Below, piece after piece: positions 1 to 8,789 of a stretch of DNA of 22,168 nt. The DNA lies in assembly GCA_038496445.1 (NCBI GenBank), contig JALMLS010000339.1, positions 1 through 22,168 on the forward strand. Reading direction: 5' to 3'. Source of the stretch: Trichosphaerium sp. ATCC 40318. Lineage: Eukaryota; Discosea; Flabellinia; Trichosidae. The first letter of the stretch is position 1. Each line of letters opens with the position of its first letter. The notes below the pieces were generated by a model, which made no database searches, was not told the DNA's origin, and saw only the letters and a list, made by a program, of their open reading frames with translations. Made by a program: the position numbers and the translations under genes.

Positions 1-25
1 CGTGAAATTAATGTTCATGTTGATT

Positions 26-148
26 CATGTACACGCTAAATGTGCCTACATTCTCTCAGCAATCCAATAAACTGAGGCTATACAGCAAGCTTCTAACAGA
101 GAGTGTCGGCATTAAGGCCAGCATTAAATCCTTTCAATTAATTTAGGT
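26..148 (+). CDS. possible 3'-terminal exon or 40-codon ORF at the window edge
   Basis: An open frame runs from an ATG at 26 to TAG at 146-148. Its last part reads like ordinary protein (KLRLYSKLLTESVGIKASIK) rather than low-complexity sequence. A ctctcag stretch near 53-60 could be a splice acceptor, so this may be the last exon of a gene lying to the left of the window. I do not recognise a family, and the reading frame is short enough to have arisen by chance. Confidence 0.22.
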
Positions 149-563
149 CTATGTAGATTTGTTGTTAAACAACTTCACTGAAGTCTTCTCTTGCACTACA
201 ATACGCTCATATACTACAATAGCAACTAAAGGTCAGGCTTACTTACACTACCATTACATAACTATTACGAAAGAAGGAATACTTATACTTCAACATAAAC
301 AGCAAACACAGAGCAAAAAAAGAATACAACATCAACTCAGTTCTTCGTTCGAACATAGAAATAAACAAGGAACCAAAGACAACGCGATCAAAAGTGATAC
401 CATAAATACAGGAAGTAAAAAAAAGAAAGGTAAGACATAGGAACTGAAAAAAGCGTTAAAAACTCAAAGAAGATTCAAGTTTATCTGAATGTGAACGGTC
501 TCTCAGAGATTTGTAGGAACTTCAAAGCAACAAAAAACAGAATTCTATACACTAAACAAGCTC
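149..563. other. intergenic, A-rich leader before the cupin gene
   Basis: I see no supported gene here. A 93-codon open frame (159-440) begins at TTG rather than ATG, is rich in Lys, Gln, Thr and Ser, and follows the A-rich composition, so I treat it as non-coding. The stretch probably contains the promoter and 5' untranslated region of the gene at 564. No clear TATA box is visible. Confidence 0.4.
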
Positions 564-1232
564 ATGAAGAAAAGATTTGAAGAATTAATTGCCGCGAATC
601 AGTCGCGCCAAAATTTGACACCGTTCGTCAGCAAAATCATGGAATACGTACCAGACATGATAACATCAATCGCAAATGGCACTACGACAGCACCACAAGG
701 GGAAATGGTTCAAGACGTAATGTACAAACTTCCAATGTACCAATACGGCGATTACGAGCTACGTCTTCATTACGTGCTCTCTAGTACTACTACGCAGATA
801 CATAATCATACGCGTACGATGTATTCGCTTCTTCTTGGTGGGACATACACGAATACAATCTGGGGCGTTATTCCAAACGATCGTGGTGCCTATCAGCAAT
901 GGCAAAGGACTCCAAACCTCCACAACGTCTTCAAAGAAACTGTAAATTCGGAAGGACAAAAGATGTTTTCAGACTTGATTGTACATACCTCTTCCAAGCG
1001 CAAATTACTATCAGTCCTTCAAATTCCAAGTGGGATATACCATTCGATTAAGACAGACAGCAAGGAGCCTTCAATCTCAGTCGTTATTAGGCTTCCAGCC
1101 GATAAAAAGAAGGCTGATTTTTGGGTTCCTAGAGGAGAGGACTTGTACAAAGAAGAAGTACCAAGTGAGACCATGACAGACACCGACACGAGATCCATGT
1201 GGCGTGACCTTGCCGCCACGCTATCCTTGTAA
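564..1232 (+). CDS. cupin-fold protein, possibly a non-heme iron oxygenase-like enzyme
   Basis: An uninterrupted 222-residue frame runs from ATG to TAA. Residues about 65-180 look like a cupin barrel. A first metal motif is seen as H80-x-H82 (IHNHTRTMY), followed by a small-residue turn (LLLGGTYTNTIW). A second motif carries H160 in PSGIYHSI, followed by the strand SVVIRLP. The Glu usual in cupin motif 1 (HxHxxxxE) is absent; Met or Tyr stands there, as in some cysteine-dioxygenase-like cupins where this ligand is also lost. Substrate and pathway cannot be read from the sequence. The N-terminal 60 residues are helical-looking and there is no signal peptide, so a cytosolic location is likely. 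The fold call is fairly safe; the enzymatic role is inference. It is the only gene here with no visible intron. Confidence 0.72.
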   Translation: MKKRFEELIAANQSRQNLTPFVSKIMEYVPDMITSIANGTTTAPQGEMVQDVMYKLPMYQYGDYELRLHYVLSSTTTQIHNHTRTMYSLLLGGTYTNTIWGVIPNDRGAYQQWQRTPNLHNVFKETVNSEGQKMFSDLIVHTSSKRKLLSVLQIPSGIYHSIKTDSKEPSISVVIRLPADKKKADFWVPRGEDLYKEEVPSETMTDTDTRSMWRDLAATLSL

Positions 1233-1395
1233 AAAACCAACTGTAAATAACATTCTTGTACATAAAAAAAATGACTTGCTTGTATTGATTTGCGTTTGGC
1301 CAGTTTTTTTGATGTGAGGTGTCAAAAGTCTTTAAAATGATTCATTGAAGGGTTTTTTTAGCTATTTGTGCCATCTGTATTTAGGGCGTTGCAAT

Positions 1396-2690
1396 ATGAG
1401 CGCAAGTAAAGCCCTCTTTTCGTTCGGCATGTTCGCTGATGCCCAGTACGCCGTAAAGGAGATGGTAAAGGTAAAAAAACGCTTGGTTAAACCCAAATTA
1501 TAATTTATCAGAGTTAACACCTCAAAGTCAAGGTATTACGATAAGGCAGCGGACAGATTACAGGTTTGTCTTAATGAGTTGTCAAAACACGAGCTTAGCT
1601 GCGTTTTTAACGTTGGTACGTATCAACGACGCGTGTGAGCGTATAATAACAGTTTATTGTAGGTGACATTATTGATGGCAACGAAACAGAGGCCAAAACA
1701 AACTCAGACATGGACAGAGTGCTATCGGTACTGGACACCTATAAGGGCAAATTTAATCATGTCATTGGTACGTTTTGTATCCCAACGCGCTTCCCAGACT
1801 GTCACAGCATTTACAACCACTACCATTTACATTCACTACTTTTAACGCTTTTACCTTATTAATACTATAGGCAATCATTGCCTAGCGCTACCAGGAGGTA
1901 AAACAAAGCTCATGGAGGTATTAAAAATGCAAAAGAATTACTACGTTGCCTTTGATCGCGATAATTATGTCGGCGTTGTACTTGGTAAGTTTTAAGAATA
2001 AAAAAACTTGACGCTCACTCCTTCCAGATGGCACAGATGTTGGTCTCATGTCTTGGCCTGAAGGATCAAAACAATGGGAAGAAGCTAATACAATGTACAA
2101 GTCTCTTCTAGACAAAGAAGCCCCAAATGCAGAGGTTGTTAACAATGGTTTTTTTTCTTCATAAAACAGTGAATTTTATATTGTCCTTTTTAATCCCAGT
2201 CTAGCCATGGAATAGTGCGATAGGTAAAGATCAGATAGATTGGTTACAAGCGATAATTAGTAAATCACGTACAGAGAAGAAGAAGTGCGTAAATCTTGTG
2301 TTTGTGGGTACTTGTACTAATCTTCTTTTCTTTACATGAAGGGTTTTATTGTTTTGTCATTATCCTATTTATGATAAAGCCAGCTTTGCGCGTCACTTGC
2401 TTTGGAACAGCCATGAAATGTTGGATATACTTGACAAAAATAAAGACGTTGTTGTGGCGTGGATTAACGGACACTATCACAAAGGTGGTTATGCACAACA
2501 CCCGTACGATTTCCAATACTACATTTTCTTTTTTTTAAATTGACATGGCATACATCACGTTACAGTACAAGCAATTTTGGAAGCACCTGTTGGCTCTAAT
2601 GCGTATGGTATTTATGATGTATTTTCGGATAGGATTGACATTCGCGGATTTGGTACTGTACCGTCACAAACGCTCACTTGGAAAAAATAA
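1396..2690 (+). CDS. ADPRM: manganese-dependent ADP-ribose/CDP-alcohol diphosphatase (ADPRM-like metallophosphatase)
   Basis: Predicted exons are 1396-1470, 1528-1615, 1663-1767, 1871-1984, 2028-2134, 2205-2284, 2342-2503 and 2543-2690. The joined frame is 292 codons plus TAA. Calcineurin-like phosphoesterase motifs appear in order: FGMFADAQYA near the N-terminus (metal Asp), GDIIDG, GNH, CHYPI and GHYHKGGY. HGIHHVTVQAILEAP and SNAYGIYDVF near the C-terminus match the family's conserved tail. ADPRM enzymes hydrolyse ADP-ribose, CDP-choline and similar substrates using Mn2+ in the cytosol. The length is a little below the roughly 340 residues of animal forms. Oddities: GHDH of the family is GHYH here; the sixth intron uses a GTGCGT donor; the last intron seems to end in TG (listed separately). 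The family call rests on several collinear motifs and is strong; exact exon edges at 2134/2205 are less sure. Confidence 0.88.
2504..2542 (+). other. 39-base intron with apparent GT...TG ends in the ADPRM-like gene
   Basis: The frame before this segment ends in GGYAQHP and the frame after it begins HGIHHVT, both conserved in the ADPRM family. Between them lie a GTACGA donor, an aatactac branch-like motif and a T-rich tract ending aaattg, with an in-frame TGA. Phase demands that the exon restart at 2543, so the intron ends in TG. The nearest downstream AG (ttacag, about 2557-2562) would delete the HGIHHVT motif and break the frame. A one-base assembly error (AG to TG) is the main alternative. 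Confidence 0.6.
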
Positions 2691-2860
2691 ACTTTCCTTC
2701 TTTTTACAACTATCTGCTGGATTTCAATTTAGCATTTTACACTCCTATACATCGCACCAGCGCCTTGATACAGGGATGTATACAGTGTGAAGTTAAGCGA
2801 TTGCCTTAACGGTTTAAATGAGAAATTTCATATTGCACAGGCGTGAACGCGGTTTATAGC

Positions 2861-4121
2861 ATGCAAATACGCACTAATGTATTAATATTTGTTTGCATTG
2901 CGATTCTGGGAGTTTTTAGTTCTAGACTATCAAAAACATCAACATCAGGCTCCTTGACCTCAGGAAAGTCCAGTAAGTTTGAAATAAAGTGGTTTTAGTT
3001 ATTAAAACAAAATTACGTTTTAACGGCGTAATAAAGGCGCTATTTTATCCACATCAAGCGGGAAAATACTTCCACAGGCGTTATACATTAAAGTAGTAAT
3101 CACACCCAACGAAAAAACAAGGTCACGCGTTAAGGTGATTAAACTTCCTGTTACACCCTTCAATACCCTCTAATATCTACAGAATCACGCAATTATACAC
3201 AACGAGGAACTAGGATTAGCAGAGGACCTCGTATTTAAACTGAACTCGCCGTACACGTGGGGTAAACCAAAACAAAGAGAGAAAGATTGCTGATTTTTTT
3301 TTTGAAGTTCGTAGCTTTTCTTCATGCGATTATCCATTATTAAGCGAACCACATAAAGTATCAGTATACCTAGAAAGTGTCAGTGGTACCAAATACGATT
3401 ATGAGGTCACACTAAGCCATTGTAAGCATTATTCTTATTTTGTTTCAAAAAAAACCAGAATTTTTGACCTGTTTTCTCAGATCACACTTCTCTGGAGTTG
3501 TTCATGGATCGATGGATACACTTTATGGGACCATCGAACGCCACACATTGGATGATACCAATTGGAAGTGACGCTACACCAAATCAAGCGCACAATATGA
3601 CATTAGAGTTTCGTTCCATGTCTGATTCGTCACCTACCTCACTCTTGAAATCAGTAACACTACGGAATAGTATGTAACCGTCTGTTTATGATTTACAAAC
3701 GATTATTAGGTCATAGTTGTAAGAGTAAGTCCTTCTCAGGAGAAAACGATTGGAGAGAAAAACGGTTTTTTGATGGTAAGTATTGTTGGTTTTTATTTTG
3801 ATTTTTTGTTTTTTGGAAAAGGAAAATTAAAAAGCCTGACTGTTCTCTTAGATGGCGCAAGACATATTGCGCAGTTTAGTGATTTAGGAGCATCAAATTG
3901 GTATGTAGATTTAAAACACAAAGATATACTTGAATCAAAGCGAGGCATTGAGATGAAAGTAACAGGTATGTACAAAGAGCGTTTAAATCATTTTCCTTTT
4001 TTTGTCAAAATTCTCTGCAGTAGTTGAGGTTATGATTTTGTATGACAACTCCCTTTATCTTTTTAGCTACTTTAGCTGTACAATAAATAATCTTATTTGT
4101 AGTTGTCAAAACATACAATAA
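2861..4121 (+). CDS. secreted or membrane-anchored protein of unknown family
   Basis: Predicted exons are 2861-2972, 3037-3134, 3183-3261, 3308-3421, 3481-3669, 3710-3775, 3852-3965 and 4021-4121. They join without a stop into about 290 codons. The N-terminus has a basic residue then a hydrophobic run (VLIFVCIAILGVF), which reads as a signal peptide or signal anchor, followed by a Ser/Thr-rich linker. The rest is strand-rich, with a few Cys and two N-glycosylation sequons (NAT in exon 5, NMT further on), suiting an extracellular beta-sandwich. The last exon is weakly hydrophobic and its 3' end is uncertain. Optional 25-27 base introns (for example 4082-4106) would give a different tail containing a small Cys motif (GFCMNGRC). 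I do not recognise a family. Existence of the gene is well supported by eight phase-consistent exons; its function is unknown. Confidence 0.62.
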
Positions 4122-4628
4122 CGGATTTTGTATGAACGGAAGATGTAACCGCATTCACTAAGGAACTTCATTCACGACTAATCGCAAAGCTTTCAAAAAC
4201 CAAAAGTCCGAGGTCATTTTCCAAACGTGGATTTAATTGTAGCTCCTTGTAAATAGCGCGTCAGTGTTCGCTGATGACAGGTTATAACCTCAAATAGCCG
4301 AAAGCAGTATTAGTTCTGAAAACGGAAAACTGGGTATTTTTAGTTCAGATCCTCGTCGTTAATTTTGCTTTAATATACTTTAAACGCGTAGGATATTCTT
4401 AAACAAACGCGTTTCGGGTGTTTGTTCGCGTTTTATATTGCGTCGATCTTTTCGGAGATAGACGCTGACGATATCAATTCTATGTGCATCCACAATGTGT
4501 AGCAGTAGCCACATCCATGTATTTAAGCAAATTAAAGTTGAAGTTGCAAAAAAAAATAACGACATTGTTAGATTGATGGCTTGTTTTGGCATTTTCGGTG
4601 AAACGGGAGTTGAAAAATTTCCATTTTA
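4122..4628. other. intergenic region between the secreted-protein gene and the F-box/MORN gene
   Basis: No gene can be supported. Open frames on the - strand (4380-4592 and 4480-4671) are short and overlap the first exon of the next gene. They show no motif. The stretch probably contains the 3' end of the upstream transcript and the promoter of the downstream gene. Confidence 0.4.
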
Positions 4629-5655
4629 ATGTACCAATCTCTATCGATGGACCTGACGGAGGTGACTTCATATTTTTTGTACTTTCTTACGTACTAATAT
4701 ATACACTTAGGAGAGTTTAACGTTATTACAACTTCCTGTAGCTATTCAGCTGTACATTACTGACTTTTCCGCTGAAACTTATTTATTATGGCCTCTATTA
4801 TCAAGGAAAGCAGCTACAAGTACTCGTTTTAATGATAGATTACAAAAGAATGGAAAGTGGATACAATTCCGTAAAACGAAACGCAAACAAATAGTACGAC
4901 AACAAACGCATTGGAAAAACGGTAAACGACATGGTGAAAGTAAAACATGGACGATGAATGGGAAAAAGATCGTCGAACAACGTTTCTACAAAGAGAATAA
5001 AAGACACGGTATTCAAAAGGAGTGGCGTAAACGAGGGTGTTTATTAACTCATTACAATTGTAAGGCGGGTAAACGAAACGGGGAGTACAAATCGTTCTAT
5101 TCTAATGGAGAACTACAGATAAAGTGTTTTTACGTGGAAGGAAAGAAAGATGGGGAGTTTACAAGGTGGGGCAGAGACGGGAAAATAAAAGAAGCATTTT
5201 TTTACAAAAGCGGAAAGCGAGACGGAGAGTACATGGCTTTCTCTAATGATACGCTTATTTTACGATGTTTTTATAAGAGAGGCTATAAAGACGGGTTATA
5301 CGAAGAATGGTATCAGGATAGGACTCAGAAAGTATCAACTTTTTACAAAAACGGAGCAATTCACGGAGAATTCAGAAAATGGTTTATTTCTGGGAATCTT
5401 CATACCCATGGGTTTTATAAAGGTGGTTTAAAGGTAGGTAAATATGCAGTGTATCATGATAATGGACAAACGTTTCTCGAGTGCTCATACAAGAACGATA
5501 TGCCTCACGGGAATTTTAAAAAATGGGATGAGACTGGCAGTTTATCTCTCAAGTGCGTATACAAGGATAATATCCTACATGGCGATTACAAGCAATGGCT
5601 CACCTCAGGAAACGCTATATCGTACAAGTATAAGGATGGTAAAATAAAACGGTGA
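4629..5655 (+). CDS. F-box-like protein with MORN-variant (YwqK-type) repeats
   Basis: Exon 1 is 4629-4661 (ATG at 4629, with a second in-frame ATG at 4647), a 49-base intron spans 4662-4710, and exon 2 is 4711-5655, for about 325 codons. Without the intron the first repeats and the N-terminal motif would be lost. Residues roughly 10-45 resemble a short F-box (LTLLQLPVAIQLYITDF then LLWPLLSRKA). From about residue 75 to the end there are some ten repeats of about 23 residues with the pattern FYKxGKxxGEyxxWxxxG, for example YKSGKRDGEYMAFS and YKNGAIHGEFRKW. This is the MORN-variant repeat shared with bacterial YwqK proteins and very common, often behind an F-box, in giant DNA viruses. F-box proteins recruit targets to SCF ubiquitin ligases; here the repeats would be the binding surface. 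The repeat call is certain; the F-box call is moderate. Confidence 0.8.
4912..5640 (+). repeat. tandem coding repeats of about 69 bases (MORN-variant)
   Basis: The frame repeats a roughly 23-codon unit about ten times: an aromatic-Tyr-Lys start, a Gly-Lys turn, an (H/D)G(E/D/N) step and a Lys-Trp end. The DNA copies are well diverged from one another, so this is an old repeat array and not a recent expansion. Confidence 0.75.
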
Positions 5656-5887
5656 CCGTGTTAACGAAATCCAATAAAAAAGCAAGAAAATATCAATACC
5701 TAGGTTTGTTTACTACGACAAGTAATAGTTTATAATGATAAAGACTTGATGACCAAAACAACAACTAAACATACTAGCCTTATTTCTACAATACTAACAC
5801 TCTTCTTCGCAGTTGACTCATTGTCGTTTTCTACAATTTATTAGTCACCACAGCTTAACAGTGTTGAAATGCTCATAAGTAATACCA
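5656..5887. other. short convergent intergenic gap
   Basis: This gap separates the + strand F-box/MORN gene from genes on the - strand. It is A/T-rich and contains several aataaa-like runs that could act as polyadenylation signals for either side. No gene is visible in it. Confidence 0.35.
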
Positions 5888-6195
5888 TCACAGTAATTTG
5901 AGAAGATGTGCAACAAATGTTGCAGATAATAAAGTGAAGATGACGGTCAGATAAAGGGGGAGCGCAATTATGTTGATGACAAGCGTGAAGGGAACATAAG
6001 AAGTGGATCCAAATGGACAAATATGCAACCACTTTTCATCACTGTCTGTACACGTAAAAATTATATATCTCAGGGTGATACAATAATACCAAATTTATTT
6101 GCTGCTTGGATCACGTTTCTGATATTTTGTTAATACTGTTTCTTTAACTCCAGGTCTTTGCACTATGTACAGTTTATTTGTATTGTACATTCCAT
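5888..6195 (-). CDS. possible small membrane protein (about 71 residues)
   Basis: On the - strand, a frame ending with TGA at 5888-5890 encodes DEKWLHICPFGSTSYVPF followed by about 30 strongly hydrophobic residues (LVINIIALPLYLTVIF, then LLSATFVAHLL). This is much more protein-like than the longer open frame overlapping it at 5841-6032. A complete model starts at the ATG at 6193-6195 and removes a 26-base intron (gtacaatac...catag) and a roughly 70-base intron (gtgatcc...gtacag). An alternative joins a different upstream frame through a 44-base intron but needs an 18-base intron and lacks a start. I recognise no family. The transmembrane tail is the best supported part; exon structure is uncertain. 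The gene lies 48 bases downstream of the transcription-factor stop in the same direction. Confidence 0.38.
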
Positions 6196-6243
6196 AATTT
6201 GTGATTTTAAAATACTGTGATTATGTATAAAGCAGGAAGAGGC

Positions 6244-8463
6244 TCAAAAATAAGATACATCAGGCAGGAACAAGACATCTGGATCTGGAAAGTTCAAAAA
6301 ATCCTCAGGGTCGTCTTCACTGATGATGGCTCCCACATCCGTCACTGGATCAAAATCTTCATCTTGCATATAAAGTAGCTTCTTTAAACTCCTTTTATCA
6401 TACTGCAATCCATGGAAATCAGCTGTATCCATCAACGACCTACCAACGTCAATTTTTATCCGCACTTGTCTTTTTTTTGAGAAAATTGTGAGAATAAACA
6501 AACCTCAACAATCTGCTACAAGACTCAACAGGAAATTTATTGAACATGTATACCATCAACTAAAGGCGAGTAAGTTTCAACTAGTGATGACTCATATGAA
6601 GACAAACAATGATAGCACACTACAAGATAGTAGAAAAAACGAATGTTTGTACAGTCCAAATAAAACTATTTACCTCTTTCAGGAATTGTACATCTCCACC
6701 ATGTATTGCAATGAATCCAAGGTCATGTAACACATGCATATGTGTAGGACATCGATCTGGATACACAAAGTAATCATAGAATAATTGCCTTGCTCGCTAT
6801 AAAAGTAAACAAAAAACGGTAACAAATTTTGAGTTCCAGCTAAACCTTACCTTTACGGCTTCATTTATATGGCCTCCTGCATAGTATACCATAGCATATA
6901 GACTAGTGTACATCGTTCTATAACTCAGCCATAACTCAGGGTGTTTACTTTTGTCAATAATTGATGCTCCAAGATTCTTCATTATAGATAGTTCATAAAG
7001 ATAGTGTGCAAAGTCATCTTCTGACTTAAAAACAAATTAAGTTCTGATTTATTTGCACTTGTGCGTACAATCTGGCGGAGACGGAAGCCATTTTCAGTTT
7101 CAATAGAAATTGTCATCCATATCTAAACACAATTTAAGTCACCTAAAGTGAGCGATAACTAAATAGGACATTAATGTACCTTGCCTAAAGAACACCACAT
7201 AACCTGAATACCAAGAGCTGTTGATACGTTCATTGGATTCTCTACAATAGATCCGAGTTCATCGCCAACCAGCAACAGCTTCTTTAGTTCGTCCTCCCTA
7301 ACACATTTGATCAGTTCTTTATTCATCAAACCAGGTAATAAAACGAACCTGTTTGTGAAGATACGGTGTGTGAATAGCCTACACCGTCGTTCTACAGTAT
7401 GCAAATAGTCAATATATTTATACAAGGGATCTTTAGCGAGTTTACAAAGCATGTCTAGTAAGTATATTAGTGGTATTTGATAGAGCGAAAATTACTAGCA
7501 TTTGTGTTAACATACTGCATCCTTTTTTAGTGTGTTCAGATATACGCTCTACTCCTTCAAAAAATCCACACGCTTTACCCAAAAGAACTAAACCAGCTTT
7601 CAAAGTGTTAGCAGGACGAATGTTCAAAATGAACTTACTGGCAACATTAGGATGTGATGTTCCTTCCAAGTTTGTAGATAATTGTTCGCATACTTCGAAC
7701 AACCTCGTTGATGCTTCTCCGGGTGTATCTTGGGCACCAATTGCGAGCATACCGAGGACTTCAAAGACTTGCGGTTCACCCGACCAACCTAACATTGTAA
7801 ACACTCGTATAACGCTAATAGACATACTAGGGCAAGTCTCAAACAGCTCATTAACATTTTGTGAGTTCCAGTGACGTACAGGTACAGCCTAGATTGTATC
7901 AGAATGGGAAAAAACAGTTTGCGACTCAACAACAAATAATAGAACAGTGCTTACATAACGTGGGTAATATTTTCTCTGATACGCATCCAGCCACATTGTA
8001 ACACAAGCTGAAACGTTTAAATCAGCGTACAGCTGTAGTAATCTTGTCTTACAGGCAGCGTCAGATCAATAACTCAAAAACAAAAAAGGTTGGAAAAAAA
8101 TTCCAACGATGATACCTGCTTGTTCTGCGTGCTCCTACAATACATTCTACGCCAATGAGCGGTTTCACGTGCTTGCAAAGCCAATTGTTCCTTTAATTTT
8201 TGTACCGTTGTTGGAGGCCCTTCTTGGGGTGTTATTTCTGCTACACAACGAAGAACAGGTTACGCACTCTTGCTTGGACCTCTTTTCTTTTGTATTGGGT
8301 AAACACAATCTATATTTCTTTGCGAACAACGTGTACATGGTGAGTGCTCACTACATTTCGCGTGGCTGTTACGACAAGCAATACAAGCGCGGCTACTTCG
8401 TGTTCTTCGTTTTGCAGATGTTTTGCTAACGCGTCGTTTTTTACGTGGCGGTGATAAGGACAT
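6244..8463 (-). CDS. Zn(II)2Cys6 binuclear-cluster transcription factor
   Basis: Predicted exons, in transcript order: 8463-8268, 8240-8116, 8032-7955, 7888-7516, 7454-7180, 7122-7069, 7024-6851, 6796-6674, 6559-6504 and 6469-6244. They total 560 codons including TGA with consistent phases. Residues 27-53 form a perfect CX2CX6CX5CX2CX6C cluster (C27, C30, C37, C43, C46, C53). A very basic stretch lies before it (PPRKKRRVSK) and after it (IQKKRGPSK), suiting DNA binding and nuclear import. A possible coiled segment follows (VQKLKEQLALQARE). The long middle part is helical and resembles no regulatory domain I can name. The C-terminus is acidic (SEDDPEDFLNFPDPD), like an activation tail. Such factors dominate in fungi but also occur in amoebozoans and other protists. 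The first intron may be only 27 bases, or 39 with another donor. Confidence 0.8.
8241..8267 (-). other. very short intron (27 bases) in the Zn2Cys6 gene
   Basis: The frame after the zinc cluster meets an in-frame stop 12 bases after a GTGCGT donor. Removing 27 bases, from that donor to gtgtag, restores a frame (ITPQEGPPTTVQKLKEQ) that continues to the next splice site. A 39-base version with a gtccaa donor gives the same downstream frame, so the donor is not fixed. Confidence 0.5.
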
Positions 8464-8789
8464 AAGACCGAACTATGAAGGTGGTTAAATAGTTTATCCG
8501 CCTTGCTTGTTCGAAAAGACGGGATTAATTGAAAGAAACTTAAGTTGACTTTTACAAAACGAGTAGTTTTTAAATCTTTACACCTATGGTGCCATTACGC
8601 CAAAATATTGTCACAAAAACCTCAGCTAGCTCTTATAGGTTTAGACAGGAGTACTGGTTGGTCAGTGCGGGTACGGACTGCTGAACAATTGTATTCTAAT
8701 GTCGTAACAAAAAATAAATTAACAATGCAAACGAAGGCAAATATTGTGGCTTTTTGACTTGTCATTATGCAGTTGCATTTTAATTTCAT
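8464..8789. other. intergenic; promoter side of the Zn2Cys6 gene and 3' flank of the PLD module
   Basis: No gene is supported. A 70-codon + strand frame (8545-8757) starts at TTG and has no recognisable motif. The 326-base gap separates two - strand genes. Confidence 0.35.

Noticed and set aside
159-440. 93-codon + strand open frame
   Set aside because: It starts at TTG, has Lys/Gln/Thr/Ser-rich composition that follows the A-rich DNA, and shows no motif.
5841-6032. 63-codon - strand frame with Cys and His pairs, zinc-finger-like at first sight
   Set aside because: The overlapping frame gives a more natural hydrophobic protein end, and the Cys/His spacing fits no known finger.
6130-6180. 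Reassigned stop codon (TAA read as Gln) in the small membrane gene
   Set aside because: TAA ends the cupin, ADPRM and PLD frames at sensible places. An intron explains the in-frame TAA more simply.
7470-7874. 134-codon + strand open frame
   Set aside because: It is antisense to the fourth exon of the Zn2Cys6 gene, whose frame is supported by splice phases on both sides.
8545-8757. 70-codon + strand open frame between PLD and the Zn2Cys6 gene
   Set aside because: It begins at TTG, has no family motif and lies in a likely promoter region of a - strand gene.
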